A stretch of 64,000 nt of DNA. It comes from Polymorphospora lycopeni (GTDB lineage Bacteria > Actinomycetota > Actinomycetes > Mycobacteriales > Micromonosporaceae). The DNA is taken from positions 9,913-73,912 of the forward strand of contig NZ_JBCGDC010000028.1 in NCBI RefSeq assembly GCF_042237075.1, in the 5' to 3' direction. The notes under the pieces are model-generated. The model was not told where the DNA came from, ran no database searches, and saw nothing but the letters and a program-made list of their open reading frames with translations. The position numbers were made by a program, and so were the translations under genes. Of the stretch, positions 26,415-34,328 are shown one piece after another (position 1 is the first letter of the stretch; each line of letters opens with the position of its first letter).

Positions 26415-27436
26415 CAGAACCCGGCCGCGTACGTCGGCAGTGCTCCGCTGGCCGGGGCCGGCGTGCTGGACAGCACCTCGTCGACGACGAACGACGGGTC
26501 GACCCGGCGCAGCCACATCTCCGGACGCAGCGTGATCCGGTGGGCCAGCGCCGGTACGGCGACCTCCTTGACGTCCTCCGGGATGACGTAGTCACGGCCG
26601 GCGAGCGCGGCCTTCGCCCGGGCCAGCAGCAGCAGGGCCAGCGAACCACGCGGCGACGCACCGACCAGGACCGACGCGTGCTCGCGGGTCGCGGCGGTCA
26701 GATCGACGATGTACCGGCCGATGGAGTCCTCGACCACGACGGTCTCCAGGGCGGCCTGCATGGCGAGCAGGGCGGCGGCGTCGACGACCGGCTCGAGTTC
26801 GGCCTCCTCACGCTGACGGGACATCCGCCGGCGCAGGATGTCCCACTCCTGCTCACGGTCGGGGTAACCGAACGAGACGCGGAGCAGGAACCGGTCGAGC
26901 TGCGCCTCCGGCAGCGGATAGGTGCCCTCGTACTCGATGGGGTTGGCGGTGGCGAGCACGTGGAACGGGGCGTCGAGCCGGTAGGTGACGCCCTCCACCG
27001 ACACCTGCTTCTCCTGCATCGCCTCCAGCAGCGCCGCCTGCGTCTTCGGCGGCGTCCGGTTGATCTCGTCGGCGAGCAGCAGGTTGGTGAACACCGGGCC
27101 GGCGCGGAAGGTGAAGTCGGCCTTGCTCTGGTCGTAGAGGAACGAGCCGGTCACGTCGGCGGGCAGCAGGTCCGGGGTGAACTGCAGGCGGCGGAAGTCG
27201 AGCCCGAGCGCCTGGGCGAAGGACCGCGCGGTCAGCGTCTTGCCCAGACCGGGCAGGTCCTCCAGCAGCACGTGCCCACCGGCGAGAATGCCGGCGAGCA
27301 CGAGTTCGAGGGCATCCTGCTTGCCGACCACGACCGTGCCGACCGAGTCGAGCACCGCCCGCGCCATGCGGCCCACATCGGGTACGGCGATCCCGCCCGC
27401 CTGCCGGCCTCCGGATACGGCGTCCCCACCGGTCAT
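26414..27436 (-). CDS. MoxR family AAA+ ATPase
   Basis: 340 residues. Walker A is GLGKT at about 63-67, Walker B is LLADEINR near 120, and sensor 1 is ATANP near 167. The MoxR-specific helix insert is present. These ATPases act as chaperones that remodel vWA/DUF58 partners. The ATG overlaps the stop of the preceding gene by 4 nt (ATGA). All junctions in this five-gene operon are stop/start overlaps, apart from the mini-ORF relay upstream. Confidence 0.93.
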   Translation of the reverse strand: MTGGDAVSGGRQAGGIAVPDVGRMARAVLDSVGTVVVGKQDALELVLAGILAGGHVLLEDLPGLGKTLTARSFAQALGLDFRRLQFTPDLLPADVTGSFLYDQSKADFTFRAGPVFTNLLLADEINRTPPKTQAALLEAMQEKQVSVEGVTYRLDAPFHVLATANPIEYEGTYPLPEAQLDRFLLRVSFGYPDREQEWDILRRRMSRQREEAELEPVVDAAALLAMQAALETVVVEDSIGRYIVDLTAATREHASVLVGASPRGSLALLLLARAKAALAGRDYVIPEDVKEVAVPALAHRITLRPEMWLRRVDPSFVVDEVLSSTPAPASGALPTYAAGF

Positions 27437-28002
27437 GTCTTCTCCAATTGCGCGACGGCCGCCGCGATGTCGGCCGGCCTGGGCTTGCGCCGGGCCGGAG
27501 TGGTCAGCAACTTCCACAGTGGATCGGTCAGGAGCGCGCGGGCCCGTTCCGGGTCGGTCGCCCGGGTGAAACCGTGCCGCTGCCGCAGCCGTTCGTCGAC
27601 GAGTTCACCGAGCGCCGGCAGCACCACCTGGTTGAACCGCTCCGGGTCGTTCTGCGCCCGCGCCAGCACCGTCTCCCACCGGCCGACCGCGGTCTGCAGG
27701 GCGTCCTGCGCGGACCAGTTGTAGGCGCCGTCGTCCTCCCGTAGCAGCGGCCGTATCGGGGCCGGCGGGGCGAGCCGCGCGGTGACCTGGCGCAGCACGA
27801 GCAGCGCCAGGAAGCCGGCGAAGACGGCGACCATCGGCACCGCGAACCCGAACAGCCGCAGCCCGAAGAGCGTCACGGCGGTGCAGGCGGCGGCGATGGC
27901 CGCCGTACGCAGCCACAGCCGCAGCCCCGACCGGTCCCGCCGCAGCCGGGGCGGTGGCTCCTCCTCGTGCTGGAGCAGGTCGTCGATACTCGCCCCGGTC
28001 AC
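27433..28002 (-). CDS. two-pass membrane protein of the MoxR operon
   Basis: 189 residues. Basic N-terminus, two adjacent helices (about 30-75), then a helical cytoplasmic domain with NWSAQDALQTAVGRWE and DPLWKLLTTP. No DUF was recognised with certainty. The GTG start (28002) overlaps the last mini-ORF of the 74-bp repeat array, and GAGGGG lies 5 nt upstream. Confidence 0.75.
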   Translation of the reverse strand: MTGASIDDLLQHEEEPPPRLRRDRSGLRLWLRTAAIAAACTAVTLFGLRLFGFAVPMVAVFAGFLALLVLRQVTARLAPPAPIRPLLREDDGAYNWSAQDALQTAVGRWETVLARAQNDPERFNQVVLPALGELVDERLRQRHGFTRATDPERARALLTDPLWKLLTTPARRKPRPADIAAAVAQLEKT

Positions 28003-28176
28003 GCCGTCCCCTCGCTGCGCTCGGTGACGGCGCGACTGGAACTGAGCCGACCAGTTCGCTCACTCCGCTCGCTCACCCCGCCCCCTCGCTGCGCTCGGTG
28101 ACGGCGCGACTCGATCTGAGCCGACCAGTTCGCTCACTCCGCTCGCTCACCCCGCCCCCTCGCTCCGCTCGGTCAC
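27999..28176 (-). repeat. 74-bp-period repeat array forming a relay of overlapping mini-ORFs (site 2)
   Basis: Between the DUF4129 stop and the next gene's start lie three mini-ORFs. They are 28147-28176 (9 codons plus stop), 28073-28150 (25) and 27999-28076 (25). Each starts with GTG inside the previous stop (GTGA), and the last TGA overlaps GTG 28002. The long ones begin MSERSERTGRL and end TERSEG. GAGGGG precedes each start by 5-6 nt. The period is exactly 74 bp and the units are related to those at 32.2 kb. Confidence 0.8.
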
Positions 28177-28886
28177 GGCTTTACCTCCGTGGTGAGTTCG
28201 CCGCGGAGCCGTTGCAGGGCTGCCCGGGCCTGGGTACGCATCCGCTCGTCGACGGTACGGGTGGCGTAGCGCGCCTCCCGGTAGACGGTGGCGAACGGGC
28301 CGAGCACGTCGGCACTGACCCCGCGGTTGCCGCTGAGCAACCGGGTCACCAGGTCGGTCGGGGTGTCGCCGACCTCACGCCGCACACCCGCCGCGGCGGC
28401 GGCCTGCTCCAGCCGCAACCAGCACGCGATCACCGCGCGCCGCGGGTCGGAGTCGGCGTCGGACAGGTCGACCAGGCCGGCGTCGACGGCGGCGACCACC
28501 TCTTCGGCCGTACGGCCGGCGGCCCGTCGTGGCGCGTCCGGCCGGACGCGACGGGTCCGGCGACCCAGCCTGTCCCGCAGCATCGCCCACACCAGCAGGC
28601 CGACCGCGACCACGACGGCGAGCACACACAGGGTGGCGGCCAGCGGGGCCAGCCAGTCCGGCAGTTCGGTGGGTTCGGCCGCGGCGACCGCGCTGGGCTC
28701 CGGCGGGAAGGACGGAAGCTCCCGCTCCTGGGAGTAGTCGGGCAGCCCCGGTACGACGTCGTTGTCGACCGTCGGCTCGACGCGGCTGAACTCGAGCGAC
28801 GAATGGCCGGCGGCGATCGCCGTCACCGCGAGCAGCAGCGCGACGACTGCAAGCGGCCAGAACCGGCGCAACGAGTTGGCATCCAT
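28173..28886 (-). CDS. DUF4129 domain-containing membrane protein
   Basis: 237 residues. An N-terminal helix (about 9-28), an extracytoplasmic Pro/Glu-rich stretch and a second helix (about 85-108) are followed by a cytoplasmic DUF4129 domain (about 140-230). The domain's signature AVIACWLRLEQAAAAAG ... TPTDLVTRLL is visible. DUF4129 regions are usually the C-terminal part of transglutaminase-like proteins paired with MoxR/DUF58; here it stands alone. It is the first gene of the MoxR operon, and its TGA starts the mini-ORF relay. Confidence 0.85.
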   Translation of the reverse strand: MDANSLRRFWPLAVVALLLAVTAIAAGHSSLEFSRVEPTVDNDVVPGLPDYSQERELPSFPPEPSAVAAAEPTELPDWLAPLAATLCVLAVVVAVGLLVWAMLRDRLGRRTRRVRPDAPRRAAGRTAEEVVAAVDAGLVDLSDADSDPRRAVIACWLRLEQAAAAAGVRREVGDTPTDLVTRLLSGNRGVSADVLGPFATVYREARYATRTVDERMRTQARAALQRLRGELTTEVKP

Positions 28887-28894
28887 GGTGGCCC

Positions 28895-29632
28895 TCAATC
28901 CAGCCCGGCGAGGGTCTTCGCCCGGCCGAACACCTCGTCGAGCATCGCCGGGGTGAGCCGTCCGGTGAAGGTGTTCTGCTGGCTGACGTGATAGCAGCCC
29001 AGCAGGTGCGGGACCGGCGCCGGCGGCGACCAGTGCGCGCCGTGCCCGAACGCCGGGCGTGGACTGGGCGGGCGTACGCCGTACACCCGGGTCATGGCCG
29101 GCCACCACGCGGCCCAGGCGAACGCACCGAGGGCGACCACGACCCGCAGCGTCGACCTGATCAGTTCGATCTCCCGGTGCAGCCACGGCGCGCAGGTGTC
29201 GCGTTCGGCCGGGGTGGGCTTGTTGTCCGGCGGCGCGCACCGCACCGCCGCGAAGATCCGGGTGCCCCGCACGGTGAGGCCGTCGTCGCGGGCCAGGCTG
29301 GTCGGCTGGTTCGCCAGCCCGGCGCGGTGCAGCGCGGCGAAGAGCACGTCGCCGGAGCGGTCACCGGTGAAGATCCGACCGGTGCGGTTGCCGCCGTGCG
29401 CGGCCGGCGCGAGACCGAGGATGCCGATCCTGGCGTCGCCGGCCCCGAAGCCCGGCACCGGGCGGCCCCAGTAGACCTGGTCGCGAAACGCCGCCCGCCT
29501 GGTCGTCGCGACCTCTTCGCGCCACTCGACCAGCCGGGGGCAGGCGAAGCAGTCGGCCACCGCGGCGTCGAGTGCGGCGAGGTCTCCGGCACGCCGGGCG
29601 CCGGCGACGACGTCCGCAGCGGTACGACTCAC
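28895..29632 (-). CDS. uracil-DNA glycosylase, family 5 (UdgB-type)
   Basis: 245 residues. Four cysteines suit the 4Fe-4S cluster (Cys28 and Cys31 in ADCFACPRL, then RCAPPDNKP and DTCAPW). Active-site motif 1 is GLAPAAHGGNRTGR, lacking the catalytic polar residue of families 1-2, and motif 2 is GCYHVSQQNT. This is characteristic of UdgB, which removes uracil and other deaminated bases. Two adjacent GTGs compete; the second (29632) has GGAGG at 7 nt. It ends 8 bp before the DUF4129 start, so cotranscription is likely. Confidence 0.9.
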   Translation of the reverse strand: MSRTAADVVAGARRAGDLAALDAAVADCFACPRLVEWREEVATTRRAAFRDQVYWGRPVPGFGAGDARIGILGLAPAAHGGNRTGRIFTGDRSGDVLFAALHRAGLANQPTSLARDDGLTVRGTRIFAAVRCAPPDNKPTPAERDTCAPWLHREIELIRSTLRVVVALGAFAWAAWWPAMTRVYGVRPPSPRPAFGHGAHWSPPAPVPHLLGCYHVSQQNTFTGRLTPAMLDEVFGRAKTLAGLD

Positions 29633-29688
29633 CACGTACCCTCCCCTGCTCGACCCGCCCCATGCTGCCAGACCGGGGCCGGGTCCGA

Positions 29689-30384
29689 TCAGGCGGTGAG
29701 TCTGGTGCGGAAAAGCTCCAAGGTACGGGCCCAGGCGCTGGCCGAGGCCGCCCGGTCGAAGACCTCCGGCCGGTCGTCGTTGAAGAACGCGTGCCGGGTG
29801 CCGGGGTAGTCGTAGATCGCGCATTCGCCACCGGCGGCCTCGATGGCGTGTGACGCCGTGACCACGCCCTCGGCCGCCGACGTGCCGTCCTCCTCGGAGC
29901 AGTGGATGACCGCCGCCTTGCCGGCGTAGTCCGTCCACTCCGGACGCATCCGCTCCCACGGCAGGACCGGATAGAACCCGACGGTCGCCACGATCCGGTC
30001 GGACAGGGTCGCCGACCACAGCGCGAGGCTGCCGCCGGCGCAGAAGCCGACGGTGCCGACCCGTCCGTTGACCTCCGGTCGCTGCGCCAGGTAGTCGGCG
30101 GCACCGCCGATGTCCTTGGCGGCCTGGTCCATCGCCAGCCCCATGATGAGCTTGCCGGCCTCGTCGGGCTCGCTGGTCGACTTGCCGTGGTAGAGGTCGG
30201 GGGCCAGGGCCACGAATCCGGCCTCGGCGAACCGGTCGGCGATCGAGGTGATGTGCGGCACCAGGCCCCACCACTCCTGGATGACGATGACGGCCGGGGC
30301 GGCAGAGGACCGCTCGCCTGTCGGCAGGGCGAGGTAGCCCTCACTGGTCCCGCCGTTGCTGCGGTAACTCACCATTTCGCCCAT
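29689..30384 (-). CDS. dienelactone hydrolase family protein
   Basis: 231 residues, alpha/beta hydrolase. The nucleophile is Cys115 in VGFCAGGS, Glu37 in IQEWWG matches the conserved DLH glutamate, and the acid/base pair lies in CSEEDGT and GTRHAFFND. The substrate is probably a lactone or ester; chlorocatechol degradation cannot be inferred because no pathway genes are nearby. ATG start with GGAGG 7 nt upstream. A strong hairpin (30473-30538) separates it from the preceding gene. Confidence 0.9.
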   Translation of the reverse strand: MGEMVSYRSNGGTSEGYLALPTGERSSAAPAVIVIQEWWGLVPHITSIADRFAEAGFVALAPDLYHGKSTSEPDEAGKLIMGLAMDQAAKDIGGAADYLAQRPEVNGRVGTVGFCAGGSLALWSATLSDRIVATVGFYPVLPWERMRPEWTDYAGKAAVIHCSEEDGTSAAEGVVTASHAIEAAGGECAIYDYPGTRHAFFNDDRPEVFDRAASASAWARTLELFRTRLTA

Positions 30385-30472
30385 CGGCCGTCCTCCTGTC
30401 GGTCAGTCATCGTTGGCTGGTCGCACAGTGGTCTTGCGTGGCCGTCAGCCTGTCATGCCGGACAGGAACGCG

Positions 30473-30538
30473 GAAGCCGGCGGCGACGTGGCGTACACCT
30501 CCTCTTAACCCGAGGTGTGCCCCGTCGCCGCCGGCTTC
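30473..30538 (-). terminator. two-part hairpin after the small membrane protein gene
   Basis: A perfect 16-bp outer stem (30473-30488 / 30523-30538, GCCGGCGGCGACG core) contains an inner 7-bp stem ACACCTC / GAGGTGT. It lies just 3' of the 30559-30999 gene and before DLH, and is a probable terminator. Confidence 0.7.
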
Positions 30539-30558
30539 ATCGAACCGGTTGGCGGTTC

Positions 30559-30999
30559 TTACCCGGCGACCGGCTCCAGGCAGAGCACGTCGCCCTTGGC
30601 GCCCGGCTTGCCCTCCCAGTAGTTGACCTGGGTGGTCGGGTGGGCGGCGCAGACGGTTTCGACATCCTTGGCCTCGATCTCGGTCTTGTCCGAAATCTTG
30701 CCGACGACCTTCCACTCGGCCGTGGCGTCGCCGCAGTCGATCGTCTTGAGGTCGTCCGCGCTCTGGCCGACCATGCAATCACCGACGTTGGCCGTCGACG
30801 GGGCACCGGTCAGGTTGTTCCAGATGAAGCCGCCGACGGCGATCACGACGAGAACCACGACCACGCCGATGATCTGCTTGGCGATGCCGCCGAGGAACGC
30901 CTTGCCGCGCGACGGCGGGGCCGGCGGCGGAGGAGGCGTCATCGAGGGGTTGGGGGCACCGGCCGGCGGCGGGGGCGGCGGTGCAACCTGCTCAGACAC
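30559..30999 (-). CDS. LppU/SCO3897-like membrane-anchored protein
   Basis: 146 residues. A Pro-rich cytoplasmic N-terminus (about 1-35) is followed by a transmembrane helix (about 48-68) and an extracytoplasmic domain. The domain's spaced cysteines (VGDCMVG, IDCGD, ETVCAAHP, LCLEP) recur in actinobacterial LppU-like proteins. GTG 30999 follows GGAAGGAAA at a suitable distance. Longer upstream frames lack an SD. The function is unknown; disulfides are likely outside the membrane. Confidence 0.75.
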   Translation of the reverse strand: MSEQVAPPPPPPAGAPNPSMTPPPPPAPPSRGKAFLGGIAKQIIGVVVVLVVIAVGGFIWNNLTGAPSTANVGDCMVGQSADDLKTIDCGDATAEWKVVGKISDKTEIEAKDVETVCAAHPTTQVNYWEGKPGAKGDVLCLEPVAG

Positions 31000-31156
31000 G
31001 GAGGGTTTCCTTCCATGGGGGTTGATCTGGCAGGCGACACCGTAACGGGGACCACCGACAATCATCGACCCGATTCCACGGAATCGACATGATCGATACG
31101 GCCGGTCGGCCTGACCCGACCGAACAGTTGATCATTTAGGGCCGATCCGGGACCCT

Positions 31157-32191
31157 TCAGCCGGTCGCTGTGGGCTCCGGCACATCAGGCGTAGCCGGGG
31201 ACGGATCGGCCGTCGCGGTCGGCGACGGGTCCGGCCCGGTCGGCGCCGGGTCGGTCGGCGCCGGGTCGGTCGGCGCGGCTTCCGACGGCACCGGCGTCGG
31301 CGTCGGCGGCGGCGGCGGCACCGAAGGTGCTTCCGTCACCGTGCTGAACGGCTTGATGGGGGCGCCCTCCGGGCAGTACGGGTAGGTCCGCTTTGGACTT
31401 CCCTCCATTTCCGCCCGCATGGCCTCCTCGCACCACGCATGGCCGAGCCGGATCGGCCGGCCGTCCTGGTCGAGCAGCCGGGCATTCTGGATCAGCCGGC
31501 CCTGCTCGTCGTAGACGTACACGTCGCGGACCTCGGAATAGGGGTCGCTGTACGTGGGCTGGTAGTAGGTCGGCGGCGGGTCTGAGTCGACGAACGCCAC
31601 GAAGCCGAAGACAGCCACCACGATCCCGGCGGCGTGCAGCCCGCGCCGCTGCCACCGGCCCAGGCGGTCGGAGCCACGCCGGCCGAGCCAGATCGAGCCG
31701 ACCACGAAGGCGACGATCAGGAACAGGGTGCCGAAGATCGTGCTGTCCACGATCGGAACCAGCGACAGGCTGCCGCCGTTGACGAAGAACGCGACCAGCA
31801 TCGCGGCGAGATAGCCCCGCAGCACCCACCAGGCCGGCCGCAGCAGCCGCAGGAAGTCGGAGACCTGCGAATAGCCGATCAACGGGCCGAGCCGGGTGTC
31901 GGCCGCCTTGATCTGCCCCCGGGTCCGGCGTACGACCCCGGCGATCCGGTCGTCGAGGTTGGGTGCCGGCCCCTTGACCGGGACGTTCGCGGCGGCCCGC
32001 AGTTCGGCGGCATACGCGGCCGGCGAGCCGAGCCGGTCGGCCAGCGGTCCCTCCCCCTCGGCGGCGATCTCCGCGAGATGCTCCGGCAGGTCTTCGAGCA
32101 GTTCGTCGCGAACCGCCGGTGGCAGGTCGGCGAGCGCCGCCCGCACCTGCTCCACGTAGCGAGTGATCTCCGGTCCACTAATGACGGTCAT
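31157..32191 (-). CDS. HAAS-domain signalling membrane protein, PadR partner
   Basis: 344 residues. The N-terminal 70 residues (YVEQVRAALADLPPAVRDEL, then EHLAEI) form a HAAS (DUF1700-like) domain that typically works with a PadR regulator. A four-helix membrane part (about 125-215) and an extracytoplasmic segment with a Pro/Thr/Ala tail follow. The PadR gene is upstream in the same operon, but 297 bp of tandem repeats lie between. ATG 32191 overlaps the last mini-ORF stop (ATGA). Confidence 0.82.
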   Translation of the reverse strand: MTVISGPEITRYVEQVRAALADLPPAVRDELLEDLPEHLAEIAAEGEGPLADRLGSPAAYAAELRAAANVPVKGPAPNLDDRIAGVVRRTRGQIKAADTRLGPLIGYSQVSDFLRLLRPAWWVLRGYLAAMLVAFFVNGGSLSLVPIVDSTIFGTLFLIVAFVVGSIWLGRRGSDRLGRWQRRGLHAAGIVVAVFGFVAFVDSDPPPTYYQPTYSDPYSEVRDVYVYDEQGRLIQNARLLDQDGRPIRLGHAWCEEAMRAEMEGSPKRTYPYCPEGAPIKPFSTVTEAPSVPPPPPTPTPVPSEAAPTDPAPTDPAPTGPDPSPTATADPSPATPDVPEPTATG

Positions 32192-32487
32192 GCGGCACCT
32201 CGCTCCGCTCGGCAGCCGCACGACTGCAACCTGAGCCAACTGACTCGCTCGCTCCGCTCTCTCATGCGGCACCTCGCTCCGCTCGGCAGGCGCACGACTG
32301 CAACCTGAGCCAACTGACTCGCTCGCTCCGCTCTCTCATGCGGCACCTCGCTCCGCTCGGCAGGCGCACGACTGCAACCTGAGCCAACTGACTCGCTCGC
32401 TCCGCTCACTCATGCGGCACCTCGCTCCGCTCGGCAGCCGCACGACTGCAACCTGAGCCAACTGATTCCCTCGCGCGGCTCGGTCAT
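32188..32487 (-). repeat. four 74-bp tandem units forming a relay of overlapping mini-ORFs (site 1)
   Basis: Mini-ORFs 32410-32487, 32336-32413, 32262-32339 and 32188-32265 each have 25 codons plus stop. The first ATG overlaps the PadR stop, each later ATG overlaps the previous TGA, and the last TGA overlaps ATG 32191 of the HAAS gene. Peptides begin M(T/S/R)E, share SWLRLQSC and CRAERGAA, and are nearly identical in units 2-4. GCGAGG lies 6 nt before each start. The array would otherwise break the compact PadR-HAAS coupling. Confidence 0.85.
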
Positions 32488-32816
32488 GCCGCCATCCCCC
32501 GATCGTCCAGCAAGGTGTCCATTGTGGAGGCGAATTCGCGCCAGACCTTGGCGCTGCGGTTGAGCTGGTCGCGGCCGGCGGCGTTGAGCGAGTAGTACTT
32601 GCGGTGCGGCCCCTCTTCGCTCGGTACGACGTAGGTGGTCAGGAAACCGGACTGGAAGAGGCGGCGCAGGGTGCCGTAGACCGAGGCGTCGCCCACCTCG
32701 TCGAGCCCGGCGGCACGCAGCCGGCGCAGGATGTCGTAACCGTAGCCGTCCTCATCCCTGAGCACGGCGAGTACGGCCAGATCCAGCACGCCCTTGAGCA
32801 ACTGGGTGGTGTCCAC
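32484..32816 (-). CDS. PadR family transcriptional regulator
   Basis: 110 residues, the short PadR subtype. The winged helix (about 4-80) shows LLKGVLDLAVLAVL and GDASVYGTLRRL, then the wing with GPHRKYY; a short dimerisation helix follows. Such PadRs repress their own operon with a HAAS membrane partner. GTG 32816 matches the usual family start (VDTTQLLKG); the upstream ATG 32837 lies inside the probable operator. Confidence 0.9.
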   Translation of the reverse strand: MDTTQLLKGVLDLAVLAVLRDEDGYGYDILRRLRAAGLDEVGDASVYGTLRRLFQSGFLTTYVVPSEEGPHRKYYSLNAAGRDQLNRSAKVWREFASTMDTLLDDRGMAA

Positions 32817-32823
32817 GGACCGA

Positions 32824-32850
32824 ACGCTACTTCGCATTACACAGTAGCGT
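32824..32850 (-). promoter_or_regulatory. probable PadR operator / promoter
   Basis: The inverted repeat ACGCTACT (32824-32831) / AGTAGCGT (32843-32850) with 11 nt between is centred on a less GC-rich stretch. It contains TACTGT, which fits a minus-strand -10 box. Its position 8 bp before the padR GTG suits autorepression. Confidence 0.5.
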
Positions 32851-32894
32851 CAACCGCGCGCTACCCGCTGGCGTGTTGCCGCTAATCTGACGCC

Positions 32895-33323
32895 GTGCCT
32901 GCCAACGAACTCCTCAGCCGCCTCGCCGCCGCGCCCGGCGTCTACCGGGGCCGGGGCGACGGCCCCGAAAGCGGCCCGTTCGTGGCCCGGATGGCGGTCA
33001 CCTCGGCGGTGCACGGGCGGGCCCTGATCCTCGACTACGAGGCGACCAGCGACCGCGACGGCCTCCAGCACGTCGAACACACCGTGCTCGTGGTCGGCGA
33101 GGGCGGCCGGCCCGAACTCCACGTCGCCTGCCTGAAACTGCCCGGCGTGGTGCGCTTCGCGCAGACCGCACCCAACCAGTTCACGGCGTACGAGGGGCCG
33201 ATGGTCGCCCGGATCACGCTCACCGTTCCGCAGCCGGGCGCGGTCAGCTACGGCTGGTGGTGGTCGCGGGACGAGGCCGAGCCCCGCGAACAGTTCCGCG
33301 CCGAGATGCGCCGCTCCGGCTGA
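32895..33323 (+). CDS. hypothetical beta-rich protein
   Basis: 142 residues without signal peptide or membrane helix. The pattern GVYRGRGDGPESGPFVARM ... RALILDYEAT ... QFTAYEGPM resembles lipocalin-like or DUF1579-type beta barrels, but no family is certain. The GTG start lies 6 nt after a TAATCT -10 box, indicating a leaderless transcript. Divergent from padR, with about 78 bp between starts. Confidence 0.7.
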   Translation: MPANELLSRLAAAPGVYRGRGDGPESGPFVARMAVTSAVHGRALILDYEATSDRDGLQHVEHTVLVVGEGGRPELHVACLKLPGVVRFAQTAPNQFTAYEGPMVARITLTVPQPGAVSYGWWWSRDEAEPREQFRAEMRRSG

Positions 33324-33348
33324 GCCGATCCGGCGCCTGCCCCGCCAA

Positions 33349-34281
33349 CTAGGCGAGGCTCCAGGCGATGCCGTCGAGGATGTCGTGTTCGCTGGCCACC
33401 ACCGAGGTCATCCCGGCCCGCTCCATGATCACCCGCAGCACCAGCGCCCCCGCACCGATCACGTCGGCCCGGCCCGGGTGCATCACCGGGATCTCCATCC
33501 GCTGGGCCGCCGACCGGGTCAACAGGTCGGCCGTCACCTTCGCCACCGCCTCATACGACACCCGGGCGTGGTGGATGCGGGCCGGGTCGTACTCGGGCAG
33601 TTCCTGCGCAATGCCGACCACGGTCGTGACCGAACCGGCCAGGCCGACCAGCGTCGCGGCCTCCCTACCCGGCACGACGGCCAGCGCCCGGTCGACCGCC
33701 TCGGCGATGTCGGCCTCGGCCGCCGCGACCTGGGCCGCGCTCGGCGGATCGCCGTGCAGGTGCCGCTCGGTCATCCGGACACAACCGATGTCGACCGAGA
33801 CCGCGCTCTCGACCTCGGCACCGCCGACCACGAACTCCGTCGAACCGCCGCCGATGTCGACGACCAGGTACGGCGGCCGGGCATCGGCGGGCAGGCCGCG
33901 TACGGCCCCGGTGAACGACAGCCGTGCCTCCTCGACACCGGTCACCACCTCCGGCGCCACCCCGAGCGTGTCGAGCACCATGGCCCGGAAGTCGTCGGCG
34001 TTCGACGCGTCGCGGGACGCCGACGTGGCGCACATGCGTACCCGGTCGACGCCGAGCGACTCGATCCGCTCCGCGTAGCCGACCAGCGCCGCCCGGGTGC
34101 GCTCGATCGCCTCCGGGGCCAGCCGGCCGGTGCGGTCGACGCCCTGGCCGAGCCGCACGATCTCCATCTGCCGGATCAGGTCGACCAGCGGCGCGCCCGG
34201 CGGGGCGTCCGGCCCGGGCAGGTCGGCCACCAGGAGCCGGATCGAGTTCGTGCCGCAGTCGATCGCCGCCACTCTCGTCAC
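33349..34281 (-). CDS. ppx2: exopolyphosphatase / guanosine pentaphosphatase family protein
   Basis: 310 residues, short Ppx/GppA form of the ASKHA fold. The N-terminal phosphate-1 motif AAIDCGTNSIRLLVAD and the phosphate-2 motif VVDIGGGSTEFV are intact. It probably hydrolyses polyphosphate or pppGpp and so links to the stringent response. In mycobacteria the homologue follows DUF501 in the mfd-mazG-eno block, as here. GTG 34281 is 6 nt from a TAGGGT box (leaderless). Confidence 0.9.
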   Translation of the reverse strand: MTRVAAIDCGTNSIRLLVADLPGPDAPPGAPLVDLIRQMEIVRLGQGVDRTGRLAPEAIERTRAALVGYAERIESLGVDRVRMCATSASRDASNADDFRAMVLDTLGVAPEVVTGVEEARLSFTGAVRGLPADARPPYLVVDIGGGSTEFVVGGAEVESAVSVDIGCVRMTERHLHGDPPSAAQVAAAEADIAEAVDRALAVVPGREAATLVGLAGSVTTVVGIAQELPEYDPARIHHARVSYEAVAKVTADLLTRSAAQRMEIPVMHPGRADVIGAGALVLRVIMERAGMTSVVASEHDILDGIAWSLA

Positions 34282-34328
34282 GCCGCAACCCTACGAGGTC
34301 ACGTCGCCCCCGGCGCGCCGGCCCGCCG

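Noticed and set aside
32188..32409. Single 73-residue protein across the 74-bp repeats
   Set aside because: It starts inside a unit in another frame and only its last part coincides with a mini-ORF. The overlap-to-overlap reading explains the period better.
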